NCBI GenBank assembly: GCA_030605265.1
Contig: JAUWIR010000228.1
Span: 1-7,135 of the forward strand
Direction: 5' to 3'
Length of the DNA: 7,135 nt
Source: Pseudomonadota bacterium
GTDB taxonomy: Bacteria > SZUA-182 > DTGQ01
Positions 1 to 6,532 of this stretch are shown here, in pieces (position 1 is the stretch's first letter; each line of letters opens with the position of its first letter). Under the pieces are notes generated by a model, which worked only from the letters and a program-made list of their open reading frames with translations, ran no database searches and was not told where the DNA came from. Both the position numbers and the translations under genes were made by a program.

Positions 1-266
1 TATCAAGCTAAACGCACTGATTATTGCTAGGACTCTTTGGCGTATCGTTTTTATTTATGTCCATCTATCTTACTGTAAAAAATGACAAAAAGCATCTCCC
101 ATGCAAGCCAGTGATTTATGGAAATCCTACACATTTAGTTTTAATTCAGTTACGCGCTTCACAGGAAAGTACCTAACCCGGTTCTGATAGCGGCCCTCCC
201 CCCCCTTTTTTTATTTAATTAATATATTCTACTTTAAAAAATCATCAATCTTCATTATTTCTTATA
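1..266. other. Gene-free left edge
   Basis: I find no supportable gene here. One plus-strand frame is open from the window edge to a TGA near position 84 (about 27 codons), but it has no recognisable content and could be chance. The stretch lies downstream of the large minus-strand gene. On the minus strand a short hairpin, GCAT-5-ATGC (92-104), is followed by five T (87-91). It is a very weak terminator candidate because the stem has only four pairs. The region also contains the C8/T7 homopolymer tract listed separately. Confidence 0.5.
198..212. repeat. Homopolymer tract C8-T7
   Basis: Eight C residues are followed directly by seven T, between the stop of the large minus-strand gene and the left edge. 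On the minus strand this reads A7-G8, about 55-70 bases after the stop codon. It lies outside any gene I can support, so length changes would not shift a reading frame. It is a likely site of replication slippage or sequencing error. Confidence 0.7.
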
Positions 267-3200
267 TTATTCTATGACTAAGCATCGTGGATCAGTTGCC
301 TTTAAATCTAAAATATATCCCTTTTTAATAACCACGCCCTTTTCTGAATCTTTTACCGAAATTTCAAAATTCTGTCCAGCAGGCTTCCCCCATAATAAAA
401 CCGAATTACGCCATTTTCCGCGATCCGCATCAAACTGTCTTAAGGTGGTGGCCTCTCCGGATAAATGTTCAATTAACTGAAATGATCTAGCATATCCCGC
501 AGAAGTATTCCCAATGATATTTAATCCGGGATATAGCAATATGTCATCTTCCGTATGCAGTAAGCCCTTATATTTTATCCCCCTTTTCTGATGTGTATAG
601 GCTATATATCCTCTTCCATCTTCTAAAAGAAATTCGGAATTTTTATTTTGCCATTCCCCCTCTTCAGAATCAAAGTGAAGGCAATCAATAATTACGCCGG
701 CGTAATACCACTGAGTAATTAAATCGGATACATAGGGATAGGTTGGATACATTTGAATGGGAAAACTAAAAATATTCAACCCTTCTGACAATTCAATTAC
801 ATATTCCTCATCTTTTTCATGGTTGATCATGTTTGGATCTAATTCTATCGTTTTCTGAGCTTCTGAGGATACTTCAAAATTTTCGAAACATACCTCATAA
901 TCTCTTTCATAATTTACAGCCACTACTTTATAGGTACCAGACGGTAATCTACAAGAGCTGTCGGCCAATCTGCCATTAGGGTCTGTTTGTAGTCGAGTAT
1001 ATTCACCAATAGGTTTCCATTTACCTTCATATTCCTGATAAAAAAACAACTGAACATGTGAACCCTTATCTTTTTCTACTGTTACATCAATTTTGGCCCC
1101 CCGGTCAGTAAGCAAAATATTTATATTTTTTGATAAATCAGGGTATCTATAATCTACAGTTATGGGATCTCCATCTGCCAAATTAAAGACAGTCGCCGTT
1201 GGATCGCTTGTCCAAAAAGTTGGAACATAATTGGGATCAAATACTCTCAATTTATATGTGCCTTCAGGTAAACCGGAGATAGTGTATTCTCCTTCAACAT
1301 TGGGGATAAAATTTCTCTCAGTCAAATAATACTCTTGTAATTCTATGGAATAAAGACTAATTTTCCCAAATGTCGAGGGTGTATAAAGATTTTCTCTGGT
1401 TACCTTTCCTTGAATCACTCCCTTATGGTGAAGAAGAAAATCATAACTTGTTTTATCAGGGATAATTGTACCCTCTGAAGAAATTGAAATTAGAGTAGCT
1501 TCTTTAGCTTTTGGCAATTCCATTCTCATTTCCTCATCATTATAGACTGTTTTAGTACAATTCGAGTCATAATAAGCCGGAGCAAAATAACTTTCACTAT
1601 TATCTTTAGCCATCAATAGGTAATCTCCAGCCGGTAGTCCTGTGAGAAAATAGTTTCCCGTCTCTGATTTAACCATAGAAAAAGGCTGTAAATCTCGTTC
1701 TTTTATTTTTCCGGTTCCCTCATCTATGGTGGCTCTATAGGCATAAATATCTATTCCGGACAATAGATTTTTATTATCATTGGCAGCTTTCACTTTTCCT
1801 TCAATAGTAACACCTACCTCATCCCATTGAAAATCAATACGGATATTTGGATCAACTGCAGGATCAATAAAAATAGAACCGGCTGATTCAAAGGAAAAAG
1901 CGCCCTCAGGGTCAGGCTGCATATAAGCAGATTCCTTATAATATTTTGTTAATAATCTTTTTTTCAATGGGTCTGCCGTTATATAACTTCCATCTTTAAT
2001 CCTTTGCCCTAATATTCCGGGCCTATGTTGATCGACAATCATCAATTTATATTCTCCTTTAGGAATACCTACTATCCTATACTTCCAGGGGTCAGAATTG
2101 GTGTCAATATATACATTATCACTCAATACGTGTAACTTACTTTTAACATCAATTAATTGTACTTGAAAAAAAGGAGAATTACTTATTTCCGGATCTTCCC
2201 TATATTGAATGATGTCTCTGAAAAGTTTTTCAAGGTCCCTGGGTATCCCTTTTATTTCGCCTTTTATAAGAGCACCATCTTTTAATGTAAAATTATACGG
2301 CCCTACCAGTTGATTAGAACCTGTTATGGTTATTGCTTCTGCTTCATTCAAATATAAGCTGTTCGGATAATAAATTTGTATGTAATTACTTTCTTCCTTT
2401 GCGGAGCTTGCCTCCAAAACATATCTGCCCGGGGGAAGCCCAGTAATTTCATAATATCCTTCAGGAAGGTAATCATGCTCAGAATCAGCAGTATATGTAT
2501 GGACCATTTCTTTATCATTAAATGTACAATCATTTAGAAAAGAGCTGCCGCTTGATAAATACAGTGCGCGAATTTTAATATTGGATAAAGGATTTCCGTC
2601 CTTATCTGTAACACATCCCTGTATCCGCCCACCTTTCTGCAAGGCAAAATCAACATACTGAACCACATTCTTTTCTGAAATAGTAACTGCCGAGGCAAGG
2701 TCCCTATATTGAACATTGCCATTTTCATTATAATATTCCCAAGAATAGTGATGAATCCGGTTCGGATCTACATCTTCAACAAAAAGTTGCCAATCAAGGG
2801 AATCCTGCGTATCAAGACTAAACCAAGTATCAAAAGGGAGGTCCATAGGCATAAATTTTATTTCATAATATCCATTTGGATCAGTAACGGCAGAGCGTTG
2901 GCCATAATCGTACCCCTTTAAAGATGCAGTTACCTGAATATTATCCAAGGGCTCATCGGAAATTTCATCCTTAATTTTCCCTATTATCTTGGGAAATCGA
3001 TTCAACCTGATAATAATCTCATACTCCTGCTCATCCTCTAGATCTCCAAGGTTGATAGGTTCAGCATCTTTATAAAAGTAAGCGCCAGATCCATCAGACC
3101 AAAAGGTTGGGAAATATCTATCGGAGGGATCAATTACTTGTACAATGACATCACCTTGCGCATTAGGATCGAACCCTCCGAGAAAAAAGCTCATATTAGG

Positions 3201-4397
3201 ATCGTTACCACAATGGTCAAAGTAAACCATAGTAATTTTCTCCCAGGGAGGATAGGTATCATAATTAAGGTCATGGATATAGTATCGCAAGGGAGGTTGG
3301 AAACCAGGATTAGGGTAAAAACAATTATATGAATCAGGATCAAATATTTGTAAACACAGGCGAGAAGCTTGACTCGGATCTAAAGGATCTCCATTGGGGT
3401 CTAAAATCCTTCCTTTTATGGATTTTCCTTTTTTAATAGAAATATCCTTCCCGGGTATAAGAGCCATGTCGTCATCCCAGCAATCCTGATTCATATATAA
3501 TTCTTCCCACGACGCAGGAAAATCCTCCAACTCAAAGCCTGTTGGTAGATCAGAATTCAATCCTTTAATTTTATTTGGATCGATAATAATGAGATCCTGC
3601 GCATTATAATAGGATTTAACATACCCTTTTGGATGCCCGTCAGCAACAATATAATAGTTACCGGGAGAAAGGCCGCGAATCACATAATGCCCAAAATTAG
3701 TATCAGAAAAAAATCTTGTATCCCTTTTGTTTTCATCTAAAATTTTAACTCTAATGGATTCGTTTTCTAAATCTTGGCCATCTGGTAATATCAACTTTCC
3801 TGTAATCGTATACCCTCTTTCAAGTACGATTTTCAACCAAGGTTTTCCCTGATACATGTATATATGCTTTGATTTATTATCTTCATCTTCAAACCAGATT
3901 AAATTATTTGGGTCCAGCTCACGCTTCCTACTATACCATTGATCCTGATAAACATACTCCATATCTATATCTATATCTATATCCTGTAAGTCTAATCTAA
4001 ACAAAGGGAAAATACGAAGTGCATATTTTACCCCTTTCTCCAATTCAGCCGTGGTTGAATAGCCAAGAACAGGAGGAACCGGCCCTACACCTAAGGTATA
4101 TTTATCAGGACCTGTAATAGAGAAAGTTTTCCAATCAACTATTCTCTCTCTAGGATCTATATTAGGATCACCTGCTGATATATTAGGATCATATTCATAA
4201 AAAACGAATTGACACAACTCAGTAAATCTATTGGTAGCAGTATCGACTACCGGCCTAAGGTCCGGCCAAGAGGCCATCCAGTTAAAATATAAGTGGAATG
4301 TCTCTCCAACAGCGGTTTGCGGTACACATAAAAATCCCACTAAAAAACAAATAATTATTAAAGAGAAAAGCTTATACAGGTTCCGCTCTTTTTTCAT
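267..4397 (-). CDS. Large exported protein of carboxypeptidase-regulatory-like modules with duplicated LxxGxN C-terminal units
   Basis: This gene encodes 1376 residues. I chose the ATG at 4397 because AAGGAGG lies five bases upstream. An upstream in-frame TTG (4421) would add eight residues and lacks that spacing. Residues 1-31 form a signal peptide: KKER start, hydrophobic LFSLIIICFLVGFL core, likely cut after AVG. A unique region follows (about 32-195), then about eight repeated beta-sandwich modules near 195-267, 324-448, 469-574, 589-692, 708-840, 862-982, 992-1083 and 1100-1176. They open with G-x-x-I-x-G-x-(I/V) and in most cases contain GLPxGxY, as at 653-659, 920-926 and 1042-1048. 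Many end in aromatic motifs such as YFAPAYY or YVPTFW. This matches the CarboxypepD_reg / CnaB-like fold, which is structural or adhesive rather than catalytic. The C-terminus (about 1200-1368) holds two related units, LSEGLNIFSFP and LYPGLNIIG. DPN occurs 13 times. No transmembrane anchor or sortase motif is visible at the C-terminus. The exact role and partners are unknown. Confidence 0.9.
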   Translation of the reverse strand: MKKERNLYKLFSLIIICFLVGFLCVPQTAVGETFHLYFNWMASWPDLRPVVDTATNRFTELCQFVFYEYDPNISAGDPNIDPRERIVDWKTFSITGPDKYTLGVGPVPPVLGYSTTAELEKGVKYALRIFPLFRLDLQDIDIDIDMEYVYQDQWYSRKRELDPNNLIWFEDEDNKSKHIYMYQGKPWLKIVLERGYTITGKLILPDGQDLENESIRVKILDENKRDTRFFSDTNFGHYVIRGLSPGNYYIVADGHPKGYVKSYYNAQDLIIIDPNKIKGLNSDLPTGFELEDFPASWEELYMNQDCWDDDMALIPGKDISIKKGKSIKGRILDPNGDPLDPSQASRLCLQIFDPDSYNCFYPNPGFQPPLRYYIHDLNYDTYPPWEKITMVYFDHCGNDPNMSFFLGGFDPNAQGDVIVQVIDPSDRYFPTFWSDGSGAYFYKDAEPINLGDLEDEQEYEIIIRLNRFPKIIGKIKDEISDEPLDNIQVTASLKGYDYGQRSAVTDPNGYYEIKFMPMDLPFDTWFSLDTQDSLDWQLFVEDVDPNRIHHYSWEYYNENGNVQYRDLASAVTISEKNVVQYVDFALQKGGRIQGCVTDKDGNPLSNIKIRALYLSSGSSFLNDCTFNDKEMVHTYTADSEHDYLPEGYYEITGLPPGRYVLEASSAKEESNYIQIYYPNSLYLNEAEAITITGSNQLVGPYNFTLKDGALIKGEIKGIPRDLEKLFRDIIQYREDPEISNSPFFQVQLIDVKSKLHVLSDNVYIDTNSDPWKYRIVGIPKGEYKLMIVDQHRPGILGQRIKDGSYITADPLKKRLLTKYYKESAYMQPDPEGAFSFESAGSIFIDPAVDPNIRIDFQWDEVGVTIEGKVKAANDNKNLLSGIDIYAYRATIDEGTGKIKERDLQPFSMVKSETGNYFLTGLPAGDYLLMAKDNSESYFAPAYYDSNCTKTVYNDEEMRMELPKAKEATLISISSEGTIIPDKTSYDFLLHHKGVIQGKVTRENLYTPSTFGKISLYSIELQEYYLTERNFIPNVEGEYTISGLPEGTYKLRVFDPNYVPTFWTSDPTATVFNLADGDPITVDYRYPDLSKNINILLTDRGAKIDVTVEKDKGSHVQLFFYQEYEGKWKPIGEYTRLQTDPNGRLADSSCRLPSGTYKVVAVNYERDYEVCFENFEVSSEAQKTIELDPNMINHEKDEEYVIELSEGLNIFSFPIQMYPTYPYVSDLITQWYYAGVIIDCLHFDSEEGEWQNKNSEFLLEDGRGYIAYTHQKRGIKYKGLLHTEDDILLYPGLNIIGNTSAGYARSFQLIEHLSGEATTLRQFDADRGKWRNSVLLWGKPAGQNFEISVKDSEKGVVIKKGYILDLKATDPRCLVIE
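3961..3983. repeat. Hexanucleotide microsatellite ATATCT, about 3.8 copies
   Basis: Four near-complete ATATCT units lie head to tail within the large gene. On the coding strand they read as GATATA units and encode alternating Asp-Ile (DIDIDID, about residues 139-145). The unit is two codons long, so gain or loss of copies would add or remove Asp-Ile pairs without breaking the frame. Confidence 0.9.
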
Positions 4398-4651
4398 CTT
4401 CGCCTCCTTATTCTTACTCAACTGTAAGTTTTTTGTCTTAATAAAAAAGTAGAAAGCAAAAATGGGGATGTCTTTTTTATATGCGGAAAAAGAAGTAATA
4501 GTGAAAGGGGAAGCAAGCCCTGACCATAAAGGTGCGGATTATCTGATTTGGTTGAGAACAGAAGACCTTGCATTTTCATTTTCTTTAAATTTCAGGCTAG
4601 TTAACGCGACTAATTATTGATTAAAAGATTTCACATATGGCAATCAATTTG
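4398..4651 (-). other. Long 5' leader of the large secreted-protein gene
   Basis: About 255 bases separate the predicted transcription start (near 4651-4652) from the ATG at 4397. I see no known riboswitch signature in it. Both strands carry a short open frame of 52-54 codons (plus 4462-4620; minus ending near 4419). They overlap each other, lack good ribosome binding sites, and were not accepted as genes. The leader may have a regulatory role, but nothing in the sequence proves it. Confidence 0.45.
4403..4409 (-). promoter_or_regulatory. Ribosome binding site deciding the start of the large gene
   Basis: On the minus strand the sequence reads AAGGAGG, then five bases, then ATG (4397). This fixes the start eight codons inside the longest open frame, whose first possible start is a TTG at 4421 lying upstream of the ribosome binding site itself. 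Confidence 0.85.
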
Positions 4652-4657
4652 TTATAA

Positions 4658-4686
4658 ATTATAATTAACTGGGTGCGTATTGTCAA
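4658..4686 (-). promoter_or_regulatory. Consensus sigma-70-type promoter for the large gene
   Basis: On the minus strand TTGACA (4686-4681) and TATAAT (4663-4658) are separated by exactly 17 bases. Both hexamers match the housekeeping sigma-factor consensus in all six positions. The expected start is near 4651-4652. The nearest gene downstream on this strand is the large secreted-protein gene at 4397. The -35 box lies about 30 bases from the left end of the MITE-like element (4717), so the element did not supply the promoter but sits immediately upstream of it. Confidence 0.8.
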
Positions 4687-4716
4687 GTTTTAAAAAATTT
4701 CACCTTTGCTTTATTC

Positions 4717-4854
4717 GGCTACCAACTTAAGCCGGGACAGTACAATTTGATTGTCTCAATTTTAAGACTTTCCATAAATAAGGCTAATGCCCATAATGGT
4801 TGGAAAGGCTTAATTCCTTAATTTTACTGGGTGTCCCGCCTTACGTCGGTAGCC
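4717..4854. mobile_element. MITE-like non-autonomous element with 8-bp target-site duplication
   Basis: The ends are inverted copies of a 23-bp sequence beginning GGCTACC and ending CGGGACA (4717-4739 and 4832-4854), identical at 20 of 23 positions by hand alignment. The 8-bp direct repeat CTTTATTC touches both outer ends (4709-4716 and 4855-4862), as expected for a target-site duplication. The interior also folds: TTAAGACTTTCC (4762-4773) pairs with GGAAAGGCTTAA (4802-4813) with one mismatch, so most of the element could form a hairpin. It encodes no transposase. Ends starting with GG and an 8-bp duplication fit several transposase families (for example ISL3, IS6 and IS1595), but I cannot assign one. 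It lies between the two divergent promoters. Confidence 0.8.
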
Positions 4855-4975
4855 CTTTATTCAATGAAGGGAATATCCTCATAGCAGATGCCAGGTACTA
4901 TGATCTAAAAATTGATTTCCCTATTTACCGACTTGTAGTAATCAAATAAAGGCTTTCATAGAACAGCAAATAATC

Positions 4976-5004
4976 TTGAAATTTTTACTTTAATTTTGTA
5001 TCAT
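4976..5004 (+). promoter_or_regulatory. Predicted promoter for the tandem small exported-protein genes
   Basis: TTGAAA (4976-4981) and TATCAT (4999-5004) are separated by 17 bases. Each hexamer differs from consensus at one position. The expected transcription start is near A5011, which gives a leader of about 235 bases before the ATG at 5246. The AT-rich surroundings make chance -10 boxes common, so this is a good but unproven candidate. Confidence 0.55.
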
Positions 5005-5089
5005 TTATTTAGTTATATTATCCTTTTTGCCAGGGTAGGGGCATGTTTGTCTCATTTATATAGACTGATCACTCTTCCCGGCATTGCGC

Positions 5090-5148
5090 CAGCCTGAGCC
5101 GAGAGGGGAGGTTTCTCATCCTTACTGAGATAAGTATAACCTAGGCTG
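5090..5148 (+). promoter_or_regulatory. Foldable 5' leader element upstream of the tandem genes
   Basis: Three nested stems are visible: CAGCCT (5090-5095) with AGGCTG (5143-5148), AGGTT (5109-5113) with AACCT (5138-5142), and TCTCA (5114-5118) with TGAGA (5126-5130) around a 7-base loop. A purine-rich 13-base bulge (5096-5108) and a 7-base bulge TAAGTAT (5131-5137) break the helix. GAGA (5101-5104) could alternatively pair with TCTC (5114-5117), so a competing fold exists. It lies just before an 11-base anti-16S sequence. I looked for cyclic-di-GMP, TPP, glycine, cobalamin, manganese and fluoride riboswitch signatures and none fits. It could be an unassigned cis-regulatory RNA, or chance complementarity. 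Confidence 0.4.
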
Positions 5149-5156
5149 ATTTTGAG

Positions 5157-5167
5157 AAGGAGGTGAT
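5157..5167 (+). promoter_or_regulatory. Full-length anti-16S (Shine-Dalgarno) sequence without a well-placed start
   Basis: AAGGAGGTGAT matches eleven bases of the complement of the usual bacterial 16S rRNA 3' tail. The only nearby ATG (5166) overlaps it and would start a 17-codon frame ending at 5219, which is too close for normal initiation. The first real gene begins 79 bases downstream with its own weaker site. It could serve a leader peptide, a ribosome stand-by site or a regulatory pairing partner. Confidence 0.5.
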
Positions 5168-5245
5168 GTTTATAACCATCAGTTTTCGTCCAAAGCACTT
5201 AAATTTTTTGCACAGTTGATTTAAAGAGAGAAAAAGAGGGTTTTT

Positions 5246-5809
5246 ATGGACAATAAAAATTATAGTCATTTTAAAATTTTTTTTCTGGTTGTCTTCATTA
5301 CGGGTTTAGCATTTTTCCAGATTCAAAGCCCCTCACGGGTGAGCGCCTATTGGCATCCACTTCCACCATATAATACGCTTTGGCCTCTCTGGTCTCCGAT
5401 ACTTTCTCCGGTTGATTCGCTAACCGCTCTTCCCTTACCCATCGTAAGCGAGCTGACTCCAAATACAGTGCTGCCCATACAACCAGGGTTGACTTGGGAC
5501 CCACGAGAAGCAAATCCATGGCTTCTCTATAACAGTCCTTATGGACTTTGTTATTATGATCCTCTAATCGGTATCGATCTCTGGCCGCCAAGCTCTCTTC
5601 TCGACCCTCTCACCGGACTAGCGGCACCCATCGACTTTCTTTTATTGAAAACCAATTATACGGCCCTTGCTCCCACCAGTACTTCCTGGCTTACAGCTGC
5701 TGTTCCACTGGCTAACTTATTCTTCTTTAATACCTATCCATCTATTTTCGTAGCCTCTACCCCTGCCTTCTCTGCCTTTCTGACCCCCGCTCAATTGTTG
5801 GGGCTATAG
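5246..5809 (+). CDS. Small exported Trp/Pro-rich protein, paralogue A
   Basis: This gene encodes 187 residues; AGAGGG lies five bases before the ATG. Residues 1-34 form a signal peptide with hydrophobic core IFFLVVFITGLAFF and likely cleavage after VSA. The mature part (35-187) is rich in Trp, Pro, Tyr, Leu and Asn and poor in charged residues. It carries PLPPYNTLWPLWS (38-50), TVLPxQP (74-80), LTWDP (82-86), LLYNSP (93-98), YYDP (103-106) and LWPP (112-115). By ungapped hand alignment, 59 of 91 residues (35-125) match the next gene, while the C-terminal 60 residues are much less conserved and richer in Ala, Thr and Phe. No catalytic motif, lipobox or second membrane span is evident. I do not recognise the family. 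A secreted or outer-surface structural role is inference. It is probably cotranscribed with paralogue B, whose start is 98 bases beyond the stop, with no terminator between. Confidence 0.85.
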   Translation: MDNKNYSHFKIFFLVVFITGLAFFQIQSPSRVSAYWHPLPPYNTLWPLWSPILSPVDSLTALPLPIVSELTPNTVLPIQPGLTWDPREANPWLLYNSPYGLCYYDPLIGIDLWPPSSLLDPLTGLAAPIDFLLLKTNYTALAPTSTSWLTAAVPLANLFFFNTYPSIFVASTPAFSAFLTPAQLLGL

Positions 5810-5907
5810 TAATCAGGCGCTCCGGAAGCTTATACTGGAAAATTATTTGTTTATTTTAGCAAAATGAATTTGAAAAAATCTAAAAACAAAAAATGAAAGG
5901 AGCCATT

Positions 5908-6528
5908 ATGCATCGCAAAAGAATAAGGGGGGGGATTTTTTGTATGGTCCTTCTTTTAGGAGTAGTGAGTATTCTCTTTTCAGCAATCACTGAAGCACAA
6001 ACCTGGACCCCGCTGCCTCCGTATAATACCCTCTGGCCTTTATGGAGTTCAACCTTATCTCCTGCGGACCCGGTTACAGGGCTACCCATTCCCCTCGTTT
6101 CCAACTTAAGCTCCAGCACTGTCTTACCGGTCCAACCTTGTTTAACTTGGGACCCCAGCCGGCTTTATCCATTTTTACTCTATAATTCTCCGGTTGGATT
6201 AGTTTACTATGATCCAGTCCAGGGTGTAAACTTATGGCCTCCCAACTATTTAATTGATCAGACTACCGGACTGCCTCAACCAATTTATCTGGCATCAACG
6301 TATTCATACTATACCCCGACTGCTGCGGATTGGTTATTGAACAACGTTCAGACAGCGAATTTGAGTTATATTTCCACTTACCCCACTTTCGCCCTTCAAG
6401 CCAACCCGATCGTACTTCCTCCTGTTCTCACTTCAGCTTTACCAGGATTAAGCACGGCCTTGATAAATCTAGTCTCCCCCCCTCCTGCTCTAACCAGTTT
6501 ATTGAATGCAGGAAGTCTGATCTATTAA
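5908..6528 (+). CDS. Small exported Trp/Pro-rich protein, paralogue B
   Basis: This gene encodes 206 residues. I chose the ATG at 5908 because AAAGGAG (5896-5902) lies five bases before it. The upstream in-frame ATG (5893) sits before that site and would add five residues. Residues 1-30 are a signal peptide: HRKRIRGG, then hydrophobic IFCMVLLLGVVSILF, likely cut after TEA. Mature landmarks match paralogue A at a constant offset of three: PLPPYNTLWPLWS (35-47), LTWDP (79-83), LLYNSP (90-95), YYDP (100-103) and LWPP (109-112). A weak internal repeat is visible: LWPLW..L..AD..TGLPIP and LWPP..LID..TGLPQP. The C-terminal part (about 123-206) is longer than in A and is rich in Leu, Pro, Ser and Thr. 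The function is unknown. It is the second gene of a likely two-gene unit ended by the hairpin at 6563-6594. Confidence 0.88.
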   Translation: MHRKRIRGGIFCMVLLLGVVSILFSAITEAQTWTPLPPYNTLWPLWSSTLSPADPVTGLPIPLVSNLSSSTVLPVQPCLTWDPSRLYPFLLYNSPVGLVYYDPVQGVNLWPPNYLIDQTTGLPQPIYLASTYSYYTPTAADWLLNNVQTANLSYISTYPTFALQANPIVLPPVLTSALPGLSTALINLVSPPPALTSLLNAGSLIY

Positions 6529-6532
6529 TGGT

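Noticed and set aside
87..104. Terminator for the large minus-strand gene
   Set aside because: The stem has only four base pairs and lies about 160 bases beyond the stop; too weak to list as a terminator.
4420..4583. Minus-strand open frame of about 54 codons inside the leader of the large gene, ending just before its ribosome binding site
   Set aside because: The composition is low-complexity Leu/Ser/Phe, the ribosome binding site is weak, and it overlaps the plus-strand frame. A leader peptide cannot be excluded but is not supported.
4462..4620. Plus-strand open frame of 52 codons upstream of the mobile element
   Set aside because: It has no good ribosome binding site, no recognisable content, and overlaps the leader of the minus-strand gene. 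A frame of similar length exists on the opposite strand in the same DNA, so neither stands out.
5041..5167. Known riboswitch (cyclic-di-GMP, TPP, glycine or manganese) in the plus-strand leader
   Set aside because: CTGAGA at 5125-5130 recalls the TPP riboswitch, but the other conserved TPP segments are missing. The signature blocks of the other classes are absent too.
5298..5591. 97-codon minus-strand frame opposite paralogue A
   Set aside because: It lies entirely antisense to a gene with a signal peptide, ribosome binding site and paralogue; it is a shadow frame.
5880..6119. 79-codon minus-strand frame opposite the start of paralogue B
   Set aside because: It is antisense to a well-supported gene and has no recognisable motif.
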